Shown here: positions 1 through 8,250 of the stretch, one piece after another
Position numbering within the stretch: position 1 is the first letter of the stretch
Layout: the number at the start of each line of letters is the position of its first letter
NCBI RefSeq assembly: GCF_003970675.1
Contig: NZ_CP034562.1
Location: 3,470,001 to 3,534,000 of the forward strand
Origin: Flammeovirga pectinis
GTDB taxonomy: Bacteria > Bacteroidota > Bacteroidia > Cytophagales > Flammeovirgaceae
Reading direction: 5' to 3'
Length of the DNA stretch: 64,000 bases
The notes under the pieces: model-generated
Databases searched by the model: none
The model's input: the letters and a program-made list of their open reading frames with translations, nothing else
What the model was told of the DNA's origin: nothing
Translations under genes and position numbers: made by a program

Positions 1-67
1 CAATGTGTTGCTACTAATTTAATTTAAAAAGGGAATACCCTTTACTACTTTCATTTTCACAACAAGT

Positions 68-107
68 AGTCATAGAAACTTAATTGATTCTATGGCTATT
101 TTTTTAG
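68..107 (+). terminator. Rho-independent terminator, copy 1
   Basis: The stem AGTCATAGAA (68-77) pairs with TTCTATGGCT (88-97) around a ten-base loop and is followed by ATTTTTTT. It probably terminates a plus-strand gene upstream of the window. Confidence 0.6.
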
Positions 108-391
108 CCTTCATTTTCTTCAACAAAATAGAAGTTATAATTCGACCAATTTAGGAAGTCAAATGACCGAATTGGTAAATCCTTTACTTATAGTTACCGT
201 TTTCTATAACAACAACTAAAACGTTTATCATTATTATCTGAATAACTTAGCTAGAACTAAACCAAATTATCATTATAAATAACAACTTAGCTAAAAATTA
301 AAACCATGAAAAATTATCAATACTAAAACCAAATATTGCTAGAGACTATAGACTACTACTAACTGCATTTTATTTACTTTATAATGACAAT

Positions 392-430
392 AGTCGTAGA
401 AACTTAATTGATTCTACGACTATTTCTATA
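392..430 (+). terminator. Hairpin, copy 2 of the same terminator
   Basis: The stem AGTCGTAGAA (392-401) pairs perfectly with TTCTACGACT (412-421). The loop is identical to copy 1. The one stem position that differs from copy 1 is changed on both sides, so pairing is kept. The T tract here is weaker (ATTTCTATATT). Confidence 0.45.
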
Positions 431-452
431 TTAAACTATTCTGCTTTAATAA

Positions 453-827
453 TTACGCTTCTTTTTTTTCAGAAAAGGTAAAATAGATGTATGCAATTCT
501 AGCTATCACAAAAAAGAAAAAACCATATAATGTAGTATTTGAAGATACTCTAATTCCACTTGCTAGAATTTGCATAGACACTCCACCTTGAGCTGCGATT
601 GCGACCATTGCAGAATATAAACCAATTAGTTGCCCTAAGATGCCTAATACCAATGCTAAAATTGAGGCTTCTTTCATTAGTTTTTGAGATTTAGCTGGTT
701 GAATCATATTGTTTGAGATTCCTAACCCTCTTAAAATCATAAATAAGAACATTAAAATACCTACAATAGATATTATGTTCATGAATAAATATCCTCCTTC
801 GTAGTAAAAATTAGTAAACCATTGCAT
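453..827 (-). CDS. Small MotA/TolQ/ExbB-like membrane protein
   Basis: This 124-residue protein has about three hydrophobic segments (roughly residues 12-36, 52-76 and 96-118). The central and C-terminal parts, with GILGQLIGLYSAM and an ASGI...TTLYGF stretch, resemble the channel helices of the MotA/TolQ/ExbB proton-channel family. That family normally couples ion flow to an ExbD/TolR or MotB partner in the inner membrane. No partner gene is adjacent, and the protein is shorter than canonical ExbB or TolQ. The fold assignment is moderately supported; the function is not known. Confidence 0.6.
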   Translation of the reverse strand: MQWFTNFYYEGGYLFMNIISIVGILMFLFMILRGLGISNNMIQPAKSQKLMKEASILALVLGILGQLIGLYSAMVAIAAQGGVSMQILASGIRVSSNTTLYGFFFFVIARIAYIYFTFSEKKEA

Positions 828-993
828 AATTAAAAAGTGTTTAAGTGATCAATACTTCAAACTTACCGTACTACTTTTACTCCTCTATTAAAGGTCGACG
901 AATTGGCATTTTTTATCGAACTAAAGTTGATATCGCTTCATCTAGCTTTAAAACATTCATTTATCTACAGAATTTGTCATCCTATCTACTAGA

Positions 994-2109
994 ATGATGT
1001 GTTTATCTGATCTAGATGTAATTTCTAAATTTATTTTGAATATTAGAAGCATGAATAAAAGTACACTGTATCTCTTTCTAAATAGTAAAATAACGTTTGA
1101 AGCAACCTACTGGGGAAGCATGCTTATTATTTCCTGTTTATTTCTAGGACATTTTCATCAAGATTATTTTAATACATTCCTATTTTGTCTTGTCTGGTTT
1201 CCTTTTACAATTGGTTTTACCTATTATTTGAACAATGTGCTTATCAAAAAATATTTGTATTCTAAAAAGTACTTCCGATTCTTTTTATATCTCCTTTATG
1301 CATTTATTGTGAGTAGTTTTGTTCAGATAACATTAATAGTAGGCGTATTTATTGTCTTGGCAGATTTAGATTACAATAAAATGAACCCAATTATTAATGA
1401 TCTTTCTATGTTATGGTTTGTACAACTTTTTACTTCCATACTTTATTCAAGTTTTCAACAGATAAAAGAGGAACAAAAGAAGAGAGAGACAATTCATCAG
1501 TTAGAAAAAGAAAAACTACAAATCGAGCTTCAGTTAAAAGAATTAGAACTAAATACTCTAAAAGATCAGATTCACCCGCACTTTCTATTTAATACACTTA
1601 ATAATATATATGGTCTTGCTATCGAAAAATCTGATGATTTACCCCATATTTTACTTCAGTTGAGTGGCCTTTTAGACTATCTTGTTTATCAATCTAAAGA
1701 AGAAAATGTTGCGTTAGCAGATGAAATTAAAGTTTTACAACAATATATCTCTTTAGAGCAATTACGTTTTGATGATCGTTTTGCATTATATATTGATTTG
1801 CAAGGTGGTGATCAGGATATACAAATCATTCCATTTTTACTTTTCCCTATGATTGAAAATGCATTCAAACATGGTATTAAACCTACTAACGATAGTGCTT
1901 ACCTAAAAATATCATCAAATTACTCTGTCGATACTTTTACTTTTAGAGTTGAAAATAGTAAACCAAAAAATAAATCACCTAAGCTACATGAAGGCACTGG
2001 ACTTATTAATTTGAAAAAAAGATTAGAAATTTGCTACCCTGCCCATCATCAGCTTAAAATTAACGACACCTTAGATAGTTATTATATTCAATTAAAAATC
2101 AACTTATAA
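994..2109 (+). CDS. LytS-type sensor histidine kinase (His_kinase family)
   Basis: This is a membrane-bound sensor kinase of the LytS/AgrC-like His_kinase family. About four transmembrane segments fill residues 38-155, followed by a Lys/Glu-rich coiled coil (about 158-190). The phospho-acceptor box has IHPHFLFNTLNN with His194. The N box MIENAFKHG begins near residue 286, and a GTGLINLKKRL G box lies near the end. There is no extracellular sensor domain. The start at 994 gives 19 extra residues; the ATG at 1051 (MNKSTLYLF) fits relatives of this architecture better. The stop is followed two bases later by a LytTR response regulator, so the two form a two-component pair. The signal is unknown. 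Confidence 0.88.
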   Translation: MMCLSDLDVISKFILNIRSMNKSTLYLFLNSKITFEATYWGSMLIISCLFLGHFHQDYFNTFLFCLVWFPFTIGFTYYLNNVLIKKYLYSKKYFRFFLYLLYAFIVSSFVQITLIVGVFIVLADLDYNKMNPIINDLSMLWFVQLFTSILYSSFQQIKEEQKKRETIHQLEKEKLQIELQLKELELNTLKDQIHPHFLFNTLNNIYGLAIEKSDDLPHILLQLSGLLDYLVYQSKEENVALADEIKVLQQYISLEQLRFDDRFALYIDLQGGDQDIQIIPFLLFPMIENAFKHGIKPTNDSAYLKISSNYSVDTFTFRVENSKPKNKSPKLHEGTGLINLKKRLEICYPAHHQLKINDTLDSYYIQLKINL

Positions 2110-2111
2110 AT

Positions 2112-2816
2112 ATGTCTACATATAAAACACTAATTTTAGATGATGAACCTATTTCTAGAAGGATTACTAAAAATTTTCTTTCTCAGATAGATAATTATGA
2201 GGTTGTAGGAGAAGCCGCTGATGCTAAAGTTGGTTTTGCTGAGGTGATGAAACAAGATGTTGATTTACTTTTTCTTGATATTGAAATGCCTGAAATTTCT
2301 GGTTTAGACTTTTTAAGATCGTTAGCCAAACCTCCAAAGGTGATTATAATTTCAGCTCATAGGCAATACGCAATAGAAGGTTTTGATTTAAATGTGGTTG
2401 ATTATTTATTAAAACCTGTAGCTATTGATCGGTTTAAGTTGGCTTTGCAAAAATTTGAAGAACAGGTTGAGCAAAAGAAAGAAATTCAACATTTTAAAGA
2501 TGATTATCTTTTTATACGCTCTGAACGTAAGCATTATAAGATCGATTTTAAATCAATTACTTATATAGAAAGTCAAGGTGATTATTTGATTATCAAAAAT
2601 AATAAAGGTGATAGCTGGAAAACAAAAGAAACTATTGGAGGTATTGCCGATCGTCTGCCTCATTATTTTCTAAGAATTCATCGTTCTTTTATAGTCAATA
2701 TGGATCATGTGACTGCATTAAATAGAGAAGTTGTAGAAATCGAAAAAGAAATGCTACCTGTAAGTAAAAGTTTTAGAGAAAGTGTTCTTCAGTTTTTTGA
2801 AAAAGGAAATGGGTAA
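2112..2816 (+). CDS. LytTR response regulator
   Basis: This 234-residue cytoplasmic regulator has a receiver domain (about 5-120). The likely phospho-acceptor is Asp56 in LFLDIEMPE, the acidic pair is near residues 9-11 (LDDEP), and the conserved Lys is in LLKPV. A LytTR DNA-binding domain fills about 135-230, with the typical IESQGDYL and FLRIHRSFIVN stretches. It begins two bases after the LytS-type kinase gene and is surely its partner. LytTR proteins bind direct repeats in promoters; the targets are not evident here. Confidence 0.92.
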   Translation: MSTYKTLILDDEPISRRITKNFLSQIDNYEVVGEAADAKVGFAEVMKQDVDLLFLDIEMPEISGLDFLRSLAKPPKVIIISAHRQYAIEGFDLNVVDYLLKPVAIDRFKLALQKFEEQVEQKKEIQHFKDDYLFIRSERKHYKIDFKSITYIESQGDYLIIKNNKGDSWKTKETIGGIADRLPHYFLRIHRSFIVNMDHVTALNREVVEIEKEMLPVSKSFRESVLQFFEKGNG

Positions 2817-2894
2817 TTTTTATTCTAGTTATTATATCAAAGCTACCCTCTTCTATAAATCAGTATTTCTTAATAGACTATTTCCTGTTCTAGA

Positions 2895-3293
2895 TTACCC
2901 ACAACATGTTTTACCGCTACAACGGCAATCTCTTTTATTATAAATATGAAGAACTATAAGAGAGATGGAAGGAACAAAAATTAAATTTTCGTGCAAGCTG
3001 ATAAACTGAAGTTGCTCATTCAAAACAATAAAGAATAAACCTAACCAACTTATGGCAAATAAACTTTGAATAAGCTGCTTCTTACTTAATTTGATAGATC
3101 GATAAACGGCTATAAATGAAATAAAGACAAATAATAAATCAAATTGTTTCCACCAAACAGGCGAAGCCTCACAACATCCACTTGTATTACAACTATCTAC
3201 TATAAATAAAAAGGGGGTTGCTATACAATGCAGCAAACATAAAAAACTAGTAAGAGCTCCTAAAAAGTCTGATTTTAATGTCAATGAATTCAT
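2895..3293 (-). CDS. MerC-like membrane protein, probably Zur-regulated
   Basis: This 132-residue protein has about four membrane helices and resembles the MerC family of small metal transporters. Helix 1 carries the LCLLHC motif (Cys19, His22, Cys23). A CNTSGCC loop follows, and a Cys-rich tail (CRCSGKTCCG) ends the protein. MerC is known from mercury resistance operons, but no other mer gene is present. A Fur/Zur-type palindrome sits about 59 bases upstream of the start (3352-3366), matching those of the neighbouring regulator and TonB receptor. A role in zinc (or another divalent metal) uptake is therefore inferred rather than mercury transport. Confidence 0.75.
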   Translation of the reverse strand: MNSLTLKSDFLGALTSFLCLLHCIATPFLFIVDSCNTSGCCEASPVWWKQFDLLFVFISFIAVYRSIKLSKKQLIQSLFAISWLGLFFIVLNEQLQFISLHENLIFVPSISLIVLHIYNKRDCRCSGKTCCG

Positions 3294-3351
3294 AATAGAA
3301 TAAAATGATAGATAGAATTTTAATGCAATTATAATTATAAATTACCACTTA

Positions 3352-3366
3352 TGCGACACTGTCGCG
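3352..3366. promoter_or_regulatory. Putative Zur/Fur-family operator 1 (merC-like gene)
   Basis: TGCGACACTGTCGCG is an almost perfect 7-1-7 palindrome lying upstream of the minus-strand MerC-like gene. It matches sites at 3863-3877 and 3902-3916; the shared form is TGCRACW-N-WGTYGCR. Assignment to the neighbouring Fur-family protein is inferred from position. Confidence 0.65.
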
Positions 3367-3402
3367 ATAAAATAATTTAATTATTGACTTTCCTCTAAAA
3401 AA

Positions 3403-3831
3403 CTAATTAATAATAGGACTACAGTCTGGACAAACACCTTCTAAAATTAAGTTAGTGTTCTTAATATTAAAACCTTTAGTGTCGTTATAGATTGGTAGTT
3501 CAAATTCATTTAAACAGAATGTTCCCTCACACTTTTTACATATAAAATGTGCATGATTGTGGTCTTTATGATTGCAGCTTGTTTTTGTTAGTGCATACCT
3601 AGAAACATTATTAGCATCTGGTACTTTATGTATTATACCTTTATCTAAAAATGTATCTAACGCCCTATAAATCGTTACTTTATCTGTCGACGATTTTACT
3701 TGACTTTTGATATCTCTATGTGAAAGTCCTCGCCTATTATTACGAAATATTTCTAATAACTCTATTCTAAAAGATGTCTTCCTTACTCCATGTTTTATGA
3801 GGTATTCTGGAATACTCAATTTATCATTCAT
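3403..3831 (-). CDS. Fur-family metalloregulator, probably Zur
   Basis: This 142-residue Fur-family repressor has an N-terminal winged helix (about 8-80, with DKVTIYRALDTF as recognition region). A C-terminal metal-binding domain carries a His cluster (His88, 91, 93, 95) and two CxxC pairs (Cys98/101 and Cys134/137) expected to hold structural zinc. Fur, Zur and Mur cannot be separated by motif alone. The neighbours (TonB receptor, His/Asp-rich lipoprotein, HisI and FolE paralogues, MerC-like protein) point to zinc. An operator-like palindrome 32 bases upstream of its start suggests autoregulation. Confidence 0.8.
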   Translation of the reverse strand: MNDKLSIPEYLIKHGVRKTSFRIELLEIFRNNRRGLSHRDIKSQVKSSTDKVTIYRALDTFLDKGIIHKVPDANNVSRYALTKTSCNHKDHNHAHFICKKCEGTFCLNEFELPIYNDTKGFNIKNTNLILEGVCPDCSPIIN

Positions 3832-3862
3832 ACATTAAATATAGATAAAAATTGAAATTAAA

Positions 3863-3877
3863 TGCAACTAAGTTGCG
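3863..3877. promoter_or_regulatory. Putative Zur/Fur-family operator 2 (regulator gene)
   Basis: TGCAACTAAGTTGCG is a 7-1-7 palindrome just upstream of the minus-strand Fur-family gene. It lies 25 bases from site 3, so the divergent promoters each have their own site. Confidence 0.65.
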
Positions 3878-3901
3878 TTTATAAAAAATATTATTCATTT
3901 T

Positions 3902-3916
3902 TGCGACACAGTTGCA
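3902..3916. promoter_or_regulatory. Putative Zur/Fur-family operator 3 (TonB receptor operon)
   Basis: TGCGACACAGTTGCA combines the left half of site 1 with the right half of the site 2 type. It lies about 100 bases upstream of the TonB-receptor start, on the side facing the four-gene operon. Confidence 0.65.
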
Positions 3917-4016
3917 TTTGTGATTTAAATATATGAAAATCATCTGACTATTTATCATTAAATGGAACTTTCAAAGAAAAAATCTAACTCTCTTTCTAAA
4001 ATACGAACTGATTTTA

Positions 4017-6449
4017 ATGAAAAAGCTCTGTTTTTTATTCTTCTATTTTGTTCCATACCTGCTCACTTTTGGTCAAAGTTTAACTCTTTGCAATTATGAG
4101 TTAAATGGTATTGTGCGTGATATAGAAACTAATGAAGCTTTGGCATTTGTATTGGTTAGTATAAAAGGAACAAATCATTATACATTAACAAATAGCGAGG
4201 GTGCTTTTCAATTGGATGGTTTATGTGAAACGTCAAATTGTTTGGTGATTTCTTGCAATGGGTACTGTGCTACTACTTGTGACGCATCTTGTGAGGTGCA
4301 TCATTCAGAAAAACAAAAACCTGTTATCTACCTTAAACCAGATATTATTGCTTTAAATGAAGTCACAATATCAGAAATAGAAGAAAGTACAGGTACTATT
4401 ACTATTGCACAAAACTCAATCAATAAAGAAAGTTTAGCAATTAACCCTACACAAACTTTAGCCTCTGCCCTATCAAATATTGATGGAGTAACATTTTCGT
4501 CAGTTGGTAACAACGTACAACTCCCAGTTATTCATGGTCTATATGGTAATAGAATCTTGGTACTGAATAATGGATTAAAACATGGTTTTCAGAATTGGGG
4601 TTCAGATCATGCTCCAGAAATTGATATTACAACGGCTAATAATGTAACTGTAATTAAAGGGGCTGCTGGTGTAAAATATGGACCAGAAGCTTTAGGTGGG
4701 GCTGTAATTGTAGAAGCAAATCCATTAAATTTTAATCAACCTTTACACGTTGGTGCTGGAACAGGTTACCAAACTAATGGCAAAGGATATTATGTAAATT
4801 CTGAAATTAATGAAGGTTTTGAAAATTTAAGCTATCACATAGGCGGAAATTATACACGTATAGGAGATAGACATACACCAGATTATTCTTTAACAAATTC
4901 TGGCAAAGAAGAGAAGTCTTTTAATGCTGGGGTGAAGTACAAATTCAAAGATTTTGACTTCTTAAGTTATTATAGTTTTATCGATCAAAACTTAGCATTA
5001 CTCAGGTCTTCAGTAGCTGAAAGTGGAGATTCTTTTATAAAAGCAATTAATGCTGATAAGCCTTTAATTATAAGACCTTTCTCTTACGATATCAATGAGC
5101 CTAGTCAGGCTACTCAACATCATTTAATTAAAGGAGAAGCAAATTGGTGGTATTCTGATGACAGTAAATTGACTTTTAGAATTGGACGACAATTAAATAA
5201 GCGTAAAGAATTTGATGTAAGGAGAAATGCAGAACTCCCAATTATCGATTTAAAATTAACTACCTCTGATTATCAGTTAGAATGGAACCATAAAAAAGGA
5301 AACAAACTAGATGGACTTATGGGAATACAGTTTTTTACGCAAGATAACAACAACAATCCTGGTACAAATACTACTGCATTTATCCCTAATTATAATACTA
5401 CAAGATTAAGTGGTTTTTTAATAGAAAGCTTTGCTCGTAATCAGAATACTTTTGAAATAGGACTACGTGCCGATTACGAAAACAATAATGTAAGAGGTAG
5501 AGATATTCATCAGAATATTTTTAGAGATGATTATAGTTTTACGAATGTCACGACCTCTCTAGGCTACATTCGTCAGATAAATGAACAGACGAGTTTTAGA
5601 ACCAATTTTGGAACCGCATGGCGTACACCAAATGTAGAAGAACTTTACAGTTTTGGGCAACATGGTTTTAAAATAACCTATGGAATGCTCCGCTATAATT
5701 TTGATGAAAATGGAAATATTAGCACAAGAAAGGTACAGTTACTATCAGAAAGCAATGTAAAACCTGAGAAAGGGTATAAATGGATCAATGAATTGAGTCA
5801 TCAAGAGGGTCGTAATACTTTTACAATAACAGCCTATTCTCATTATATCCAAAACTATGTTTATGAACGCCCTTTTGGTGTTCTCGGAACTTTAAGAGGG
5901 CCAATGCCTGGTTTTATTTTTGACCAAGCAGATGCACTCTTTATTGGTGGTGACTTTACATGGCAAAAACAGTGGTCTCCTACTACGAATGGTACATTTG
6001 GTATTAGTTATTTATGGTCAAAAAATGTAGAAAAAAATGAACCTCTAATCAACCAACCTCCTATTACTACGCACTATACTTTAAGGTGGAATTTAAAGCC
6101 TTTTTGGATCTTAGAATCTTCAAATTTATCAGTGAAACCCAGCTATACTTTTCAACAATTTCAAGCACCAAGAACTATTCCTCCGGAAGATATTATTGAT
6201 GGAAATGTCGAGATCACACCCGAATCCGAAATTTTTGATTACAAAGATGCTCCAGAAGGGTATTTTTTATTCGACATCTCTTATGGATTTAAAATCAAAC
6301 AGTTTACTGCAAGTATAGCTGTACAAAACGTATTCAATACTCGTTATCGAAACTATCTCAACAGCATGAGGTATTTCGCAGACGAAACGGGAAGAAATTT
6401 CCTCTTCTCTCTCAAATATAATTTCAACGCTAAATCAGACAACAAATGA
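4017..6449 (+). CDS. TonB-dependent outer-membrane receptor, probable zinc uptake
   Basis: This 810-residue receptor starts with a signal peptide (about 1-20, ending near FGQS). A carboxypeptidase-regulatory-like beta-sandwich follows (about 27-115), unusually rich in Cys (CNYEL, CETSNC, SCNGYC, CDASC). The plug domain (about 135-235) includes VIHGLYGNRILVLNNG, and a 22-strand-type barrel ends in FLFSLKYNF. It would import a metal complex through the outer membrane using TonB energy. The gene is first of a four-gene operon; its stop overlaps the next start by four bases (ATGA). The operator upstream and the zinc-linked genes downstream suggest a ZnuD-like function. The substrate is inferred. 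Confidence 0.88.
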   Translation: MKKLCFLFFYFVPYLLTFGQSLTLCNYELNGIVRDIETNEALAFVLVSIKGTNHYTLTNSEGAFQLDGLCETSNCLVISCNGYCATTCDASCEVHHSEKQKPVIYLKPDIIALNEVTISEIEESTGTITIAQNSINKESLAINPTQTLASALSNIDGVTFSSVGNNVQLPVIHGLYGNRILVLNNGLKHGFQNWGSDHAPEIDITTANNVTVIKGAAGVKYGPEALGGAVIVEANPLNFNQPLHVGAGTGYQTNGKGYYVNSEINEGFENLSYHIGGNYTRIGDRHTPDYSLTNSGKEEKSFNAGVKYKFKDFDFLSYYSFIDQNLALLRSSVAESGDSFIKAINADKPLIIRPFSYDINEPSQATQHHLIKGEANWWYSDDSKLTFRIGRQLNKRKEFDVRRNAELPIIDLKLTTSDYQLEWNHKKGNKLDGLMGIQFFTQDNNNNPGTNTTAFIPNYNTTRLSGFLIESFARNQNTFEIGLRADYENNNVRGRDIHQNIFRDDYSFTNVTTSLGYIRQINEQTSFRTNFGTAWRTPNVEELYSFGQHGFKITYGMLRYNFDENGNISTRKVQLLSESNVKPEKGYKWINELSHQEGRNTFTITAYSHYIQNYVYERPFGVLGTLRGPMPGFIFDQADALFIGGDFTWQKQWSPTTNGTFGISYLWSKNVEKNEPLINQPPITTHYTLRWNLKPFWILESSNLSVKPSYTFQQFQAPRTIPPEDIIDGNVEITPESEIFDYKDAPEGYFLFDISYGFKIKQFTASIAVQNVFNTRYRNYLNSMRYFADETGRNFLFSLKYNFNAKSDNK

Positions 6450-7138
6450 AAACTTTAAACATTTTTAAAAGAAGCAGTATTGTATTTTTTGCTCTATCAA
6501 CATTCTTATTTACTAGCTGTGATGACAACGAAGATCTTCCACCAGAAGAGCATGATCATGAAACAATCACAGACGTAAAATTAATCTTTACAAATACTCA
6601 AGATGCTAGTGATGTAGTAACAGCTTTAGCACAAGATGAAGATGGAGAGGGTGCAAAACCTTTAGAAATTAAAGATGAAATTACATTAGGTTCGAATAAA
6701 ACTTATTCTCTGACTTTTGAAATCTTAAACACCTTAGGACATGACGATCATGATGATCATGAAGAGGAACATGATGATCACGATGATGGAGATGAACATC
6801 ATGACGAACATGAAGAAGAAGGTGAAAATATTGGAGCTGAAATAGTTGAAGAAGCAGACGAACATCAATTCTTCTATGCCTTCACTGAAAATGCTTTCAC
6901 TACTCCTACAGGAAACGGTAATATTGATAATGCCAGTGATCCTATCAACTATGAGGATAAAGATAGTAATGGTTTACCTCTTGGATTTGAAACTTCATGG
7001 ACTACATCTTCTGCATTAAATAGAGGTGAGTTTAGAGTACGTTTAATGCATCAGCCTGATGGTCTTAAAACGGAAGATTCTTCTGCTGAAATTAGTGATC
7101 CAGATTTCGATCTAACTTTTGTATTAAATATTCAATAA
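6446..7138 (+). CDS. His/Asp-rich lipoprotein, putative metal-binding partner
   Basis: This 230-residue secreted lipoprotein has a lipobox near residue 25 (FLFTSC). It is very acidic, with an EEHDHE patch near the mature N terminus and a long His/Asp/Glu cluster at about residues 98-126 that is suited to binding zinc or another divalent metal. The rest (EFRVRLMHQPDG, DLTFVLNIQ) resembles the beta-sandwich of periplasmic proteins found next to metal-related TonB receptors. It overlaps the receptor gene (ATGA) and abuts hisI (TAATG), so it is translated with them. It probably captures metal or metal complex for the receptor; this role is inferred. Confidence 0.75.
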   Translation: MKTLNIFKRSSIVFFALSTFLFTSCDDNEDLPPEEHDHETITDVKLIFTNTQDASDVVTALAQDEDGEGAKPLEIKDEITLGSNKTYSLTFEILNTLGHDDHDDHEEEHDDHDDGDEHHDEHEEEGENIGAEIVEEADEHQFFYAFTENAFTTPTGNGNIDNASDPINYEDKDSNGLPLGFETSWTTSSALNRGEFRVRLMHQPDGLKTEDSSAEISDPDFDLTFVLNIQ

Positions 7139-7554
7139 TGATACAAGGCAGTTCAAAAAATGAATTAGAAGAAGTACTGATACCTCAACTTCAATTTTCT
7201 AAAAGAGGAGGCTTATTACCTGTCATTGTTCAAGAATTTGATTCGGGACAAGTACTAATGTTAGGATATGCCAACGAAGAAGCTTTTCAGAAAACACTTA
7301 AAGTAAGAAAAGCGACATTTTGGTCTACTTCTAGAAAAAAGTTGTGGACCAAGGGAGAAACTTCTGGCAACTATCTTCTAATAAAAAACATAATGGTGGA
7401 CTGTGATCAAGACGCTATCATCTATCAAGTAGAATTGATGGGTGATGGCGTTTGTCATACATTCAATCAAAAAGGAAAAAATAGAAAAGCGTGTTTCTAT
7501 AGAAATTATACTATCGAAAAAAACGAATTGGAGTTTATTGAAGGAATGGAGTAA
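7138..7554 (+). CDS. hisI: Stand-alone phosphoribosyl-AMP cyclohydrolase (HisI paralogue)
   Basis: HisI opens the adenine ring of phosphoribosyl-AMP in histidine synthesis and needs zinc. The 138-residue protein has the family signatures VLMLGYANEEA, TFWSTSRKKLW.KGETSGN and DCDQDA. The three expected zinc cysteines are Cys89, Cys106 and Cys119. The spacing between the last two (CHTFNQKGKNRKACF) is longer than in most HisI. There is no HisE domain and no his operon nearby. Bacteroidota commonly encode a HisIE fusion elsewhere, so this is probably a second copy. It sits between a lipoprotein and folE in the Zur-type operon. Zur-controlled HisI paralogues are known in other bacteria. Confidence 0.85.
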   Translation: MIQGSSKNELEEVLIPQLQFSKRGGLLPVIVQEFDSGQVLMLGYANEEAFQKTLKVRKATFWSTSRKKLWTKGETSGNYLLIKNIMVDCDQDAIIYQVELMGDGVCHTFNQKGKNRKACFYRNYTIEKNELEFIEGME

Positions 7555-8214
7555 ATGAAGAAGAAGGAAAAAATAAAAATCGAGGCTGAAGGTGATAATC
7601 ACATCATGACGAGTGTAGACACACCTATGCTCCCAAATGCTTTTGAAAAAAGTGATAAAGAAAAAATTGAGATAATTCAGGAATACTTTGGCGGTATTAT
7701 GGAAACACTTGGGCTTGATCTTTCAGATGATAGTTTGAAGGGTACTCCTTATCGTTTTGCAAAAATGTATGTAAAAGAACTTTTTGCCGGACTAGACCCA
7801 GATAAAAAACCTTCTCTATCCGTTTTCGATAATAAATACCAGTATGATAAAATGTTGATTGATAAGAACATCACTTTTTCTTCTGCATGTGAACATCACT
7901 TTTTACCAATTGTAGGAAAAGCGCATGTTGGTTACATCTCTTCTGGGAAAGTTATTGGTATTTCTAAAATTAATAGAATTGTAGAATATTACGGAAAACG
8001 TCCTCAGGTGCAAGAACGTATGACATTACAGGTTTATAATGAATTAAAAAATGCACTCCAAACAGATGATATTATAGTTATTGTAGATGCAGAACACCTT
8101 TGTGTTTCTACACGTGGTGTAAAAGATAAATCAAGTGCTACGGTAACGATGGAATATGGAGGGAAATTTACTGATTCTTCTTACAGAGAGGAGTTTATTA
8201 GGTTATTAGAATAA
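7555..8214 (+). CDS. folE: GTP cyclohydrolase I (FolE, zinc-dependent type)
   Basis: FolE converts GTP to dihydroneopterin triphosphate, the first step of folate and pterin synthesis. The 219-residue protein has the active-site motif ACEHHFLP (Cys112, His114, His115) and the second zinc segment EHLCVSTRGV (His181, Cys183). It is therefore the classical zinc-dependent FolE, not the metal-flexible FolE2. The start codon follows the hisI stop directly, making it the last gene of the operon. Zinc-starvation regulons usually hold FolE2; a type I enzyme here may be a spare copy induced when the main enzyme is short of zinc. Confidence 0.93.
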   Translation: MKKKEKIKIEAEGDNHIMTSVDTPMLPNAFEKSDKEKIEIIQEYFGGIMETLGLDLSDDSLKGTPYRFAKMYVKELFAGLDPDKKPSLSVFDNKYQYDKMLIDKNITFSSACEHHFLPIVGKAHVGYISSGKVIGISKINRIVEYYGKRPQVQERMTLQVYNELKNALQTDDIIVIVDAEHLCVSTRGVKDKSSATVTMEYGGKFTDSSYREEFIRLLE

Positions 8215-8250
8215 TAGAGTTTATCACGGTTAATTTCTTATAAAAAGAAA

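Larger units (their letters stand above)
1..452. other. AT-rich intergenic region with two related hairpins
   Basis: No gene is supported here. Two near-identical hairpins (68-97 and 392-421) share the ten-base loop ACTTAATTGA. A weaker hairpin has arms ACCAATT (145-151) and AATTGGT (170-176). An imperfect direct repeat of about 40 bases containing AACTTAGCTA-like sequence lies around 216-258 and 265-305. The first hairpin is followed by a T run and probably ends a gene left of the window. Confidence 0.5.

Noticed and set aside
216-305. Possible CRISPR-like or phage-type repeats in the first 450 bases
   Set aside because: Only two imperfect units of about 40 bases are seen, with no regular spacers and no cas genes.
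2895-3293. Mercury resistance operon
   Set aside because: Only a MerC-like protein is present; no MerA, MerT, MerP or MerR, and the operator type links it to the Fur-family gene.
3961-4096. Small plus-strand frame (MELSKKKSNSL...) upstream of the TonB receptor
   Set aside because: It overlaps the receptor signal peptide in another frame and has no independent support.
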